Assembly: GCF_001625305.1 (NCBI RefSeq) | Contig: NW_017804165.1 | Location: 204,127 to 268,126, forward strand | DNA: 64,000 nt | Source: Branchiostoma belcheri | Taxonomy: Eukaryota; Chordata; Leptocardii; Amphioxiformes; Branchiostomatidae | Reading direction: 5' to 3' | Shown: one piece after another, positions 23,658 to 35,079 of the stretch | Layout of the letters: each line of letters begins with the position of its first letter | How positions within the stretch are numbered: the stretch's first letter is position 1 | Translations under genes and position numbers: made by a program | The notes under the pieces: model-generated | Databases searched by the model: none | The model's input: only the letters and a program-made list of their open reading frames with translations | Told to the model about the DNA's origin: nothing

Positions 23658-24450
23658 ACTACTAGTACTACTAAGGTAGGTAGGTAGGTAAAAGTTGCAC
23701 GGCTGTTTCAATCTACAATTTTGAACCCACTTGCAGTGTTTCCCCCCAATGTGCCCAAGGTTGATGGGTTGCTCGCGGCAGCCACCAAAGACTTCGGCGT
23801 CGTGAAACATTTCACGGCAACTTAATGATCTGATGAGTAATCGAAGCATTACTTTTTACACATCGCCGTTATGTTCACATCATTGTTCATTCAAACTTTT
23901 ACACGCTGCTCATGATTGAAGGACTCCTTTCCACAAACTCTGATAAAGATTTCTAAAATGTATACACGCTGTCGAGTCCGATCAGAATGCATGAGTATCA
24001 TAACTTCAGCTTGTTTTTTGTGTACGAAGTTTCAAGTTTGTTTGAGGTTTTCGCATGATGTTCGAATAAATTCAATAGCTATATTTCCTCTGAAAAAAAT
24101 GCTGCCAAGTAGTAAATGGTGACTGTTCGACGCGTTTTATCGACCGGCGTGTAACAGAAAGAAGTAATAATTCGGAAACTTGATCGGCCCACGGTCACGT
24201 TCGACTGTTAATATTCCCATCAAAAGTAGTTAGTCGCAATTCCCCTGGGCGTAACAAGCAAGGCTGAGTGAAAAAACGCTCCGACAGATTGAAAACCGCA
24301 TAAATCACAGACAAAAAAGCTGGTAAAAGGCGTTTTATTTTTCCCGAGGCGGCTCGTGGGAAGGCTGGCGGGAGACTTTGAAGTCAGACCCGGGAGACCC
24401 GGTGCGTGACACGGCGAAAGATAACGGAGTTGGTCGATAATTGCGCCAGT

Positions 24451-24530
24451 TACCGTCCGACACGCTTTCCCGCCAAAATTGCACGGTGACGATGTATGGA
24501 ATGTGAGAGCTCTCAGGAGATTAGGTCGGG
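24451..24530. promoter_or_regulatory. Duplicated E2F-like module, copy 1
   Basis: CGTCCGACACGCTTTCCCGC followed by CAAAATTGCACGGTGACGA is repeated in diverged form at 25400-25478. TTTCCCGCC fits the E2F consensus. This is a regulatory guess. The similarity itself is directly visible. Confidence 0.4.
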
Positions 24531-24769
24531 GTGACGGTGGGTGAGAGAGTTAGGGAAATCGGCACAGGGTTCAGCAAGGAGTGAGACCAGCACCAGACAT
24601 CTAGGAAATACTTACTGACTTAGCTATAAAAAAAATTACAAAATATCATGCTTTTTTTATGTGAATACATCAATTATAACTTTCATGATTTTTCAACTCG
24701 TGAACAGCTCAACTGTTGATGGCTTTTGTGTTATTTTCATTACCTTTTATGGCCTTTGCTTAATTGTAA

Positions 24770-24840
24770 TCAAACTCGCAAATTACATGTAGGTAAATGG
24801 CGATGCATTTCCTGGTAAAATAAATAAATGAAATCAATGT
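24770..24840 (+). repeat. Possible LINE 3' tail fragment
   Basis: CCTGGTAAAATAAATAAATG resembles the 3' ends of CR1/L2-type LINEs and the tail at 48560-48730 (CCTGGATAAATAAATGAAAT). Confidence 0.35.
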
Positions 24841-25114
24841 TTTGCCAAACTGCTGTGATGTTGACACTCAAGGATTAATGTTTCAAGTGATGTAGATTGA
24901 AATTGTAAGTATTGTGGTAAGTATTGTGGCGAGGCCGAGGGGAGTGTAAAATACCGACGGTCAAAATTACTTAAGAAAGCAATCAGTAGTATTAGTACCC
25001 ATTACGTACAACAAACCAGATTGATTGTCTGGGAAAAAATTATATCCTAGTCTACAAGGACCCACAAGGTCCATGCACAATTGCCTGCATCGTCCCATAC
25101 GACGGTCAAGATTA

Positions 25115-25228
25115 ATTTCCAAGCAGATCATACGGTGGCAATTTCTTAGGCAGTGTCCAGTGGCTAATGGAGTGGACTCTCCTCTTGCCAATGGATACTG
25201 TCTTGCCACCGTGCGATCTGCTTGGAGA
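25115..25228. mobile_element. Short MITE, CTCCAAGCAGATCCTA family, copy 2
   Basis: Ends TTCCAAGCAGATCATACGGT and complement of CACCGTGCGATCTGCTTGGA. The interior keeps TGCCAATGGATACTGTCTTG. The TIR pairs still match each other while both differ from copy 1. Confidence 0.72.
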
Positions 25229-25399
25229 ACAGGTCAAGATTGCGGTTTCCCGCCGAAATCACAAGTCATCTGTCAGGAAGCAATCTTCCTCTGAAGGAGT
25301 CGGTCAGGAGCACTGTGAGGGAGTGGGCAAGAAGGACAGGAAGGCAGTTTGCCCAAGATAACGTCCTGTACTGCCTGACAGGATCTCAAGCACGACATT

Positions 25400-25478
25400 T
25401 AACGTCCGACACGGTTTCCCGCCAAAACTGTACGCCGACCACGTCTGGTATGTGGAACTCCCCTTGAAGATAAGGGCA
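25400..25478. promoter_or_regulatory. Duplicated E2F-like module, copy 2
   Basis: AACGTCCGACACGGTTTCCC followed by GCCAAAACTGTACGCCGACC matches copy 1 over roughly 75 bases in the same orientation, 949 bases away. Confidence 0.4.
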
Positions 25479-26489
25479 GCGCAGGAGTTTGGCACGACTT
25501 CAAACGGGCAACGAAACTGCCTGAAATTCCCTTGATCCGCTCCCGGCAAGATTCCACTTCTGTTTGTGCAGTTAGGGCGCTAGGGGGCGCTGCAAGGAGG
25601 GGTGATGAAATTAAAGGCATCCAATGCAGTTTCAGGGCGGCAAATCGAAAAACTATTCTAGATGTGTAAATATGTCTGATATTGACATTTTCGTCATCAT
25701 CACACACTTAAAGTGTTTGAAATAGCTCAAAAACAAGCTACATGATGCGCCTCTTTATTTTTTTTGTACCATCCAAAACTATAGCTAGAATTAGCCTATG
25801 ATAGTTTTCTGTCAGTGACAGCGCATTTTTACCTCACAGATATCAGTATGCTATGGGATAGGGTTGATTCAACTTAATGTATTAAAAGGATGACCAGAAA
25901 ATGGACTTTGAAAATCCAGTTTTGCCACCCTGAAATTGCACTGGATGCCTTTAATTAACAGGCTGACCATGTAAAATAACTTCGGGCTTACTTTTCCTTC
26001 GAAATATAAGATGTTTTGAAATGCTTCAAAGGGACATGATGAATGATTCTATGTTTCAATTCACTGGTCTCATGAAAAGAACATTTTCTTTTTGTTTCAT
26101 TTCTCTGTGCTGCCGCGCGCATGCGGTTTCTTTTGTAGTAGTCATGCGAAATCAAATTCAAAGCGTTCTTTCGGCGGCCGATTCAGTATTTGTTCATTTT
26201 TCTTTGTCAAAACAAGACCGCTCCTTTTATTTGGAGGAGGAAGAGGAACCATTTCTTTTCACCTGTTGCCACAGGAAGTTCTGTGGTCAGAGATGTATAT
26301 CTGACGTGACTGTGGGTGGATAGTTGTGCCGCGTATGTTCTGTGTCATCAACGTTACAGTTTTCTTCTCCTCTGAGTTACTTACATGGAAAAAAAACTAA
26401 ACAATTCCGATGACAATTTTGGTCATCAAAAGATGGTGGTGGGCATGACTTTTCTTTTTCAGTGTTATCTGACTCCGTTTTCCCGGGAA

Positions 26490-26632
26490 TCTGTACCTGT
26501 ATCGGTACGAGTATAGCCGGTTAGCTGTATCTGTACATCCGGTATAACCGCCCTTCGGCGTAACGCACCAGCTTCTGTATCTGTATAGCCGGCATAACCG
26601 TCCTCCTGCGCAACACACCAGCTTCCATCCAG
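26490..26632 (+). repeat. Dispersed ~50-bp repeat, tandem pair (copy 2)
   Basis: Two tandem units of about 52 bp read CTGTATCTGTATAGCCGGCA or CTGTATCTGTACATCCGGTA, then TAACCGCCCTTCGGCGTAAC and ACACCAGCTTC. Related single units are at 7311 and 50074. Confidence 0.65.
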
Positions 26633-26759
26633 ATGAGTCGACCTCTGTATCCCTTAAGTTCCACTTTTATACGGAAAATTAAGCACGTTCTATTGCAGGT
26701 CACCTTGGTGGCCGCGTGACTAGGCCATGGGATGACAGGGGAGTGCAACTGTTAAATTC

Positions 26760-29700
26760 ACAGATAAGTAAGATGTGCAGAAAGGGTGAGAATTCCTGCG
26801 GGATCAGTTACTACCTGTCCTGGTGCACCTGTTGACAGGCCCCGGGATGTATTTAAGTTAACTCCCATTATTCTGAAAGCCTTTCGGATCCGGAGGTCAT
26901 CTTATTTCTTTGAATGATATGTAATGTTTTATTCAGTTTATATGCGTGCATGACAAAAGTATTTTCTTTGTATAAATTGAATATGATATATCAGAATTAA
27001 GAAGAAGATTTCCAGAAGTCTTTAAGTTATCGTGGCATTTTTTTCTTCATTTTTACAATGCGATTAGTGTGGTTTTCGAGTTTCTACTTTGTAAAAAAAA
27101 ATCAATCATATTTCATTTAAACTTGAAAAGAAGAAGGCTTAAACGTCGATCAATTTGACTGGAATTAAGTGTTCTAACGCGACCTTCTATCGAGGGTTAT
27201 TTGGGCACCCCACAAATAATTGATATTTCAATAATGACTATTTCTTTGATGTGTGGGAAAGGTTGCTACAAACGTTACCGCGTTTTTCCCGCTGTGTGCA
27301 CGCAGTATTTGTTCGTACCGAAGCGTAGCCCGGCTGTCTTCAGTAGTGCCCACGCCTCCCGCCGGCTAGAAGAACAGTCAGCGCCCGCCTCACCTCCGAC
27401 ACGCTAAATTAGGACCCAGTCACCTGGCTGTTTCTTATTACTCTTTCATCTTTTTCTATAGATGAACATCTTTATATCTATTGATAACCGCGTGCTTTCT
27501 TCTTGTGGTCTTTTTTTTTTTATCAGGCATTTCACTGGCGACGAGCATCCGGTAGGATGGTTTCACCTGTTCTTGTTTTCTTGTGCCTCTAAAATTGAAG
27601 TTTCAAACTGTTCAAAATATCTTTAACATATCAACAATTGTAATCTTTAACATATGAACATTTGTAGTAAAGTTCCGTTAATCGCTGTTGACGCTCTTTT
27701 GGCTGGTCTGTACCCTTTTCGTAACTATATCACTGTCATGAAATCCGTTTTTATGGTGTTTTACTTAGGGAGTGGCATCAGCTGGTCTGATCTGATCATA
27801 CAGAATCGTCAAGGGACATAAATTGTCTCGGCCTATAGCGACAATATGCGAGGACTGCTCTGTAAGAAATAAAATTACATCAACTGTACAGGTTAAAGTC
27901 ATCCTGTTCTCGTCTTACCGTGCACCGTTTTACAACAGGTGGTCATACATATAGCGTCTACAGTACATCTCTAGTACGAATTTCACGAATGGTCCACACA
28001 ATGTGACAACGGGTGGCAAGTCAAACCCCCGGTGGCTACCTTACGCCCGTCTTACGTACACGAAGCACATGTCACCGAGTCCACCAGTAACTAGAGTGTC
28101 CGAGGCAGAAGAATAGGCCCTCGGGAAAGCCTACACCGTAATTGCAAACCTACCTGGGGTCGCCCTGCCCCCGACACCTCAGCCAATTTACCGGTGCGCC
28201 GAACTCTGTTTGTCCTTTGGATTCCGAGGGCCCATTTTCGTCTCAGGATACAAGCTGTCCAAAACAACCAACAAACGAACTGCAGCGAACTAGAAAATGG
28301 CGTTGACCATGGCGCAAAGGTACTCCATGTCGCCTCATTAGTTCCAGGGCAGCTAATTGCTATCTCTATCTGTCAGTCCAGTTAGGGGGTACTGGTAATC
28401 TAGAGCCTAGGTTCTAGCTACTACCTGTTAGAGAGACCTTCTGGTATTAACGATTGTACGTGATTCCTTTTCTTCTCAAATGCGTCGTGCGTAAGTTAGT
28501 GAAACACACCTGCAATACTTTACTGAGCAATGTCACGTAAGTTCGGACAATGATTTCGATAGTTCCAGAACTTTTGAAGAACAGAACTACGATGCGCAGA
28601 CCGTATGATAATGCTGGGATTCTGGTGATATTTGCTGGTGAGAAAGGAGCACCAGCAGTCCCGCACCTGGCCTCACACGTTCGCCGCAGATGGATACTAG
28701 TACAAATCGACAGTGACTCACCTTCGCGATCAGAACAAATTTTGAAACCATAAGTAAACAAAAAATTGTTACAACTGTTCAATTTTGCCAGCGAAGTATT
28801 GCGATTTTCACCACAAGTTGCGCTTGTAGTTGAGAAACGGTACTTACATGTACGTACATGTAGGTCGATGCTCCTGGAAGAACATGTAATATCACTGGTC
28901 TTTGTTTCTTTAATCTTAAATGAGGCGGTACACGTTTGCTAACATCAAATGCATATGTTTGAAAAATATTGATTTAATCCATTCATACAATCGTCTCTAC
29001 AGCTTTTAATCGGAAAGAATAATTTTATCACTCCTGGTACGGCACGGAAACTAAAAAGTTGTATTTCGGGGTACATGCGTGGACAAACAGCAATGCAACA
29101 GTTGTTCTTATGTATTCATCAATACATCTGTAGTTTATTTTCTTGTAAATTTCGAGTTCACTTCACGCCCATATTCTTGTGTCACCGCAGAAAACGCAAA
29201 TGGTGCTATGTACTGTTATGTCGGTGAGATTGCTTCGAAAGCACACTTCGACTACAGTTTTCTAAAAAAAACACATAGTTTATAACCGCTACAACATCCA
29301 ACAAGGATGTAACAGTAAAATAGCTCAGCGGAGAAAATAGCTTATACTTAAAAACGTCGATAAAAGGATATGGAAACCATATAAAACTCGACAGTACATA
29401 GCTTATTTTACTTTCGATAAAAGTATATTGAAACCACGTATAGTCTGTACAAATGTTACCAGACAGAACATGTGTCTGTAAACCGTGATAAAGCTACAGG
29501 TGTTCAAGTTTTGTAAGGCTCTGTTGCTACACACACTTCACAGTTTTGTTTGAGCAGTGAATATTCGTTCTCCGAAATAATTCATGGATTCCTGCGTTTA
29601 ACGAGGGTTGTGCACACTGCGAAATGTGTCTAAACAGGAAACAGCAGGTGCGCCCAGGTGTTTGTATTGCCTGCAATAACGATGATTGAAATCTGCTTGC

Positions 29701-31200
29701 GAAGATCTATAATGAGGAAGTGTTCTATCATCAAGGGTTGTGCTTTTAAGATAAGAAAAGATTCGTTGAACCATGGATGGACAGGTGTGAGGAGATTTGG
29801 GTGCCCTCGAGTGTTATCCATGGCGGGAAATCATGATGGACGAGAAATCGCCACAAACATCAGACAACAGCGGTCTGTATTTCACGACAAGCATCGGTGT
29901 TGGTAGTTACAGAGAAAAGCAAAATGACGTCTGGAACAGGGAGTGTATCGTGGGGCCAGTTAGTTGTCGTCTCAAAAGATATCATTTTCCGACCACAGAT
30001 AAAGAGATCCCCGAGTTTTGAGATGCAGATAGGGTGTCGCCGACCAAGCGTCCAGATGCCCACAACAGAATACAGATATACGGGCAGGTATACAGGTATC
30101 CTGTATAGTCAGATGCAACAGAATAGTTTACTAATACAAAGCGCGGACCGAGGCCAGACAGTTTACTATTACTCCCAGTAAGCTAACCCGCATGGTAAGG
30201 CACACTTGGATTGGCTTACCTGAGTCTTCAGGTGTGCACTACTCCACAGGCGCAGGTAAGTACAGATTTCAGGTGAGCTACCTGGAGAGAGAGCCCGCCT
30301 TTCGCAGGTGAGAACGGGCAGGTGTGGTGTTGGAGCTACGGTAGGTCCGTACCTGAGAGAAAGGTAGATAACGGTGCTGCGGCAGGGCGGGAGGTGGAGG
30401 GGAGGAGCCTGTCGGGGGGCATAAACACCGCAGCCAGATGATTGACAGCCAGTCAGCCGACATTTTGTCCTTGGGCAGTAAGTTTCCTATATCTGACAAA
30501 ATTGCACGATTTTCACAAGTTATCGTGAGAGATGTTAGAGTTGGTGTAGAATGTCGACATTTTTTAATCTCTGTATCGAAAATGGTTGTACTTATGCAGC
30601 CTCCACCAGGCCTTCCTATGGGGGTACGGATGCTAGAATTCGGTACAAAAACGGGAAATAGTTGGCCAGGAGAGTCAGTCAGCGATAGGGTTAAATGAAC
30701 ACTACGCTGGCTAGACTTCCCTAGCTAGTCAATTATTCTGCCTATTGGCTAAATTTTACCTTTTTTTTTAACACGCGTTGTTAGTTTGGTGCAGACTAGT
30801 ACTTAAGCCAGGTAGAAGATCGCCAACTATGCTAAAGGTCGACATGAACTACTAGATCCGACAAATGGTATCTAACATAAGACCTGGCTACCACTTTTTT
30901 TACCACTTCAGTATATGTGTAATTTTTATCGACCAATCCTTTCAAAAGGGTTTAAACAAATTGCTAAAAAGTTTAGATAGACAGCAGATCGCACTGAAAG
31001 TTCAGGTCTAGTGCAGTATCCAAGCCACGAAAATTTCTGTCATATTGTAACGTTATACCTATAAACTATGAAATAGGGACAGATGCTGGAAGATTTATCA
31101 AAGTAATCTTTCCTCTTGTTTTTATCATCAAAGTAATAATTGTTAAGCAAATGAAGTATTTGAAACCAGTCATGATCTAAGCTTTAAAGTCATGTAATCA
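26760..31200. other. Non-coding stretch without supported gene
   Basis: Read on both strands. The open frames are short and have no recognisable product or convincing splice partners. Small direct repeats are present near 27.6 kb (CTTTAACATATSAACA twice) and 29.33-29.46 kb. Confidence 0.4.
29332..29455 (+). repeat. Diverged 61-bp tandem duplication
   Basis: AGCTTAT...CGATAAAAGGATATGGAAAC and AGCTTAT...CGATAAAAGTATATTGAAAC lie about 61 bp apart in the same order. Confidence 0.55.
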
Positions 31201-31254
31201 GCGAGGAACTTCCAATAAGATCCACATATCAAAGGTCTTTTAAATGTTCCTCTC

Positions 31255-31665
31255 TTTTCCTATCATGTGGATGCTTCAGGCAATTTAGACATCACGATGG
31301 CGAATCTACAAAGGCGTCACAAGGGGGAAACATCCAAGGAAAATTTGTCTCTGTGTACGAGATGTGCCGCCATGCCTCGGCTGTCACATGGCGCATCCGT
31401 CAGACTGTGAAACCTGACGACACTTTCTCTAATCATGTCCGCTTTTTAACAAACGATCTGTGAAACCGCAGCCGCTCAGAGGGACGGGGTCGTGATGACG
31501 GTACGAGGAAAGGGAAGGCAGATAACGGATATATTCATTACGGTAATACCCGCGTTATCAGGATATAATTTCCTGGGATGTTGGTGGGATGTCATCAGTG
31601 GTTCTGTCTCATCAACACATCAGCATGCCTGTGATTAAATGGAAATTACATGGAAATCAAACTTT
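31255..31665. promoter_or_regulatory. Candidate regulatory block
   Basis: A compositionally distinct, repeat-free block with GATA-like (AGATAACGG, TTATCAGGATATAATTTCC) and homeodomain-like (TTCATTACGGTAATACC) words and an ATTAAATGGAAATTACATGG repeat. It has no open frame worth noting. The label is an inference from motif density only. Confidence 0.25.
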
Positions 31666-32219
31666 GTTTTGTTTTGTTGAGTCCCTTTTGTTTGGCCAAT
31701 GAATTATGATATAGGTTTCAATGATGACCAGTCCATGACTGTCTCGATGCAGTAGCAAGATTTTATCCTGAGCTAAAATCTAAATACATTTTCATTCCTT
31801 TTATGGTGACTTCTTGCTCCGAATGGTCATCCCTATAAACATCCGTAAATTCTTAGCTATATTTCTAATTTTGTGGAAAATGGCAGAAGAAAACTGTGAG
31901 TATATACGTAATCAGGGACGTTGCTAATGTCAGTGTCAATGTCCGACATGTCCCTGGGGACGAGAGTGTGTTTGTGGTTCTCGTTACCAGGGCATTCCAG
32001 GATAACTACTGTTTGCATTATCAGGAATCCAATCGTACCTAATTGTAATTGGTAATGATCTACACCGTGCGTACTCTCCAGATGGGGACAACTGCATACA
32101 CAACAAACACGGAAAGGTAGGAAGGTCGGGACGAAAATGCGGATCAGTTGGAAAATTAATTAGAACCATCAATATGGTATACAGGCAATTAGCAGAGCGA
32201 TGTTTTAAAGTTCTCAACG

Positions 32220-34470
32220 GATATGTGTATTACAGGAACCGTCATGTGAATCCGCCAGGCCATCCTTCATTTCCTATTTTTGACTCTAGGTGTGAATTAA
32301 GCCGGACTGAGAGGGCTTACTTATTTTAATTTGATTTGCTTGGCTTCAAACTGATTTGCAAGGTTGTATCATATCACGCAGTCTTTTAGAGAAAACAAGC
32401 AAATATTTTTTTCGCATATTCTGAGTGCCCGACAATATACCGTCGTTTTTACACATTATTTTGGTCCCTCTTAAACGATATAACTTTCGTAATGTGTCGG
32501 GGCCTTGAAATACTTATTGACTGGCACAAAATGAATATTCCCCTTCCGTCACTTTGTGCAGTAACAGATGCACTATCAAAATTGTGGGCGGACGCCTCGC
32601 CGCTCGTATGTTGCAGAAGTAACACTATCCCCTTATTTCATTACGTTGATTCGTTTCTAAGCATTTCACCATTCGCATTCGAAAAATTGCACATTAATCT
32701 ACCGCCAAAATATGCCGATGACGCTACTCCATAAAAGGTTATAGATGTTGGAGAATGTTATTTAAACAACTGCAAAATAATTCAGTGTACAATTTGACCA
32801 AACTTGTGGTGAATATGGAAATGAAAATTAGCTAGAAAATTCTGATAATTTAAGGCTTAAACATCATGACAAAATAGGTTCTAAAATGTTCAAATGGTGC
32901 ACGTGAAATTCTTTTTTTAATCCTTTTCTCAATGTTTTTGAATTGATGCTATTGCCAAGATCATCCCAGGCGGCCAAGTTAATACAGATAACTTTATTGC
33001 ACACCAGTTGTACAGGGTGCAAAATATAGCATTTCAGTACATATTAACTACATTTTCATAAGGCCTAACATAACTAACACAAGAGTGGGTGGCTAGTATG
33101 GGATAGCTATGAGCTTTTACAATCATTGGCGGAGTTTCTAATATCTCTACAGTCTTTAATATATACCCCTATGTATAGCATTCAGGGGTTGTCACAAGTC
33201 ATCATGTTAATACAGAAGTAATCGGTCTTTAATAACCACCTGATCTGCCAGTTGACACATGATATGACCGCTGGAGATGACGAATGTCGTCACTGGCCAT
33301 AATAAACTCTCAAGTTCTAATGTCATATAGCCGTGTTTAGTGCAATAAACCATTAGCCTTAATGATGTACGGGGAAGTCAACCAAATCAGTCAATGCATT
33401 ATGTTGGCGTGTTTTCTCTACACTTCAGTGTATGTTTCTTTCCATGCTTTTTACATGTACCTGCTTTCTCAATGTTCTCTGTCTTTCCTTTTCCTTCATT
33501 AAATGTTCTTGCCCATGTACCCATTTTGTGCTCGTTATTCATCTTGTATTTGCAACATAAGCCTGTATTTTGTATGTTTTATGTTCTTGAGCAAAAGTTC
33601 TTATAAGCACAATTAAGTGCTTGCTAGCCAATGCTCATAAATCCATGTGAATAAAATAAAATAAAATAAAATAAATAAGATATACCCAAAAGTGTTTCCT
33701 TTCACAAGGAAAGGTAACTGCATAACGAACAATGGTTCATCCAGTCTTTCCTTCAGCTTGGTTATTCCTCTTATGTCCCTTCCTACATTTCCTCATCCCT
33801 AGGTTCCCATCCATGTCACTCCCTTGGTCCTAACTCAACCACGGACAGTGAATAGAACACGTCACAATAGCCTGGAGTGGAAAGGGGAGGCGGTATCATT
33901 AGCGTGGCTGGACAAGTGAACTAATTATAAAACCGTAACTTTACTGAAACAGTGAGTGAAGTATTTAGGGCAATTCTGTTTTGATAACCTCCCGTTGATG
34001 ATCCACCCCAAACACTGTCGATACTTGAATTACAGCGTCGACATCACGATTAAAAATCCCTGTCTCACACGACAACGTATTACCGACGCTCTCAGTCTTC
34101 AGTTACCTTGTACCACATTCACTGCAAGGAAAGACAATCCTGTGCAAGTTCTGATACATTTTCACATTGCTCATGTCGTTTTGTTGCATTTGTTCAGTAG
34201 CTTACCAGAAGAACTTGGTCTTAGAAAGTTGTAGATGACAAGTGGACGTAACTGACCACCCCGCCTTCGACAGGTGGAGTACTCAGCTGACGGCATGTCT
34301 TGATAGATGTTGGATGACGTCAGCTATTTTGGGTTACTTTGGGCCTAATGCATTGTTTACTGTTGACTCGTGCTCAGGTGGTTGGTTCTGATCCATCACT
34401 CACCACGAGTCTGCTGTCACGGCTGGAGCTCCAAGGCGTTCCGGCCAGGAGGACGGGGACTGTGCTGAGG
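32220..34470. other. Non-coding stretch; possible LINE-like tail at its middle
   Basis: No gene supported. Around 33400-33680 a T-rich segment ends in ATCCATGTGAATAAAATAAA and an (AATAA)n run, as expected for the 3' end of a non-LTR retrotransposon, but no reverse-transcriptase frame is visible. Confidence 0.35.
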
Positions 34471-34627
34471 TTGCACTAGTAGATAATCTAGCAGATCCGA
34501 GGATGGCAAAGGACAGTATCAAATTGGCCGGGCAGTTTCCATTGGCCAGAGAGGGTCCAACACGCCACCCAATTTACTGTCTTTTGCCACCTTAGGATCT
34601 GCTTGGAGATTAGTTGCACCAGTAGAC
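34471..34627. mobile_element. Short MITE, CTCCAAGCAGATCCTA family, copy 3 (extended ends)
   Basis: The outer inverted repeat is visible here as TTGCACTAGTAGA...GTTGCACCAGTAG around the AGCAGATCC core. The central part (GGCCGGGCAGTTTCCATTGG) is inverted relative to copy 1. Confidence 0.72.
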
Positions 34628-34875
34628 AGTACTAGAACCACGTCATTATTGTGTTATCTCAAGAACGCCATGACTTGGTCTCTGCATTTTACGACACGGG
34701 GTGTGACAAGACCGCCGAGTTAAAGACAAAAAAATTATATCACTGTGTCCGTTGATTAGTAATCGCCATTTTTTTTGGTGTTCGTTCAATCCAAGTTTGT
34801 ACATCGCCATGTTGGACGTTTTGGACGCGAACTTCACACTTGTACAGACGTGCCTATCAGCAACAATGTGATTGT

Positions 34876-35070
34876 TGTGGGGTCGTGTGGCGTAACGGCA
34901 GAGCATTCGACTCAAGAGGTCCAGGGTTCGAATCCTGCCATGTCACCAACCTGGTGGCCTTGGGAAAGGCACTTTACACGACTTTCCTCACTTCGCTCAG
35001 GTGAAAATGAGTATGTCAGGATGATCATTATCATGATTGTGGGCATGAAAACTTAACCAAAACAAGCATT
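34876..35070 (+). mobile_element. tRNA-derived SINE, type A, full-length head
   Basis: The head starts GTGGGGTCGTGTGGCGTAAC, with an A-box (TGGCGTAACGGC) and a perfect B-box (GGTTCGAATCC) of an RNA polymerase III promoter. A body of AAGGCACTTTACACGACTTT and a tail with ATCATTATCATGATTGTGGG follow. It cannot be a functional tRNA gene because the acceptor stem does not close. Confidence 0.8.
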
Positions 35071-35079
35071 TTACATCAT

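Noticed and set aside
34876-34950. Possible tRNA gene
   Set aside because: A- and B-boxes are present but the stems do not close into a cloverleaf and the sequence continues into a SINE body shared with other copies.
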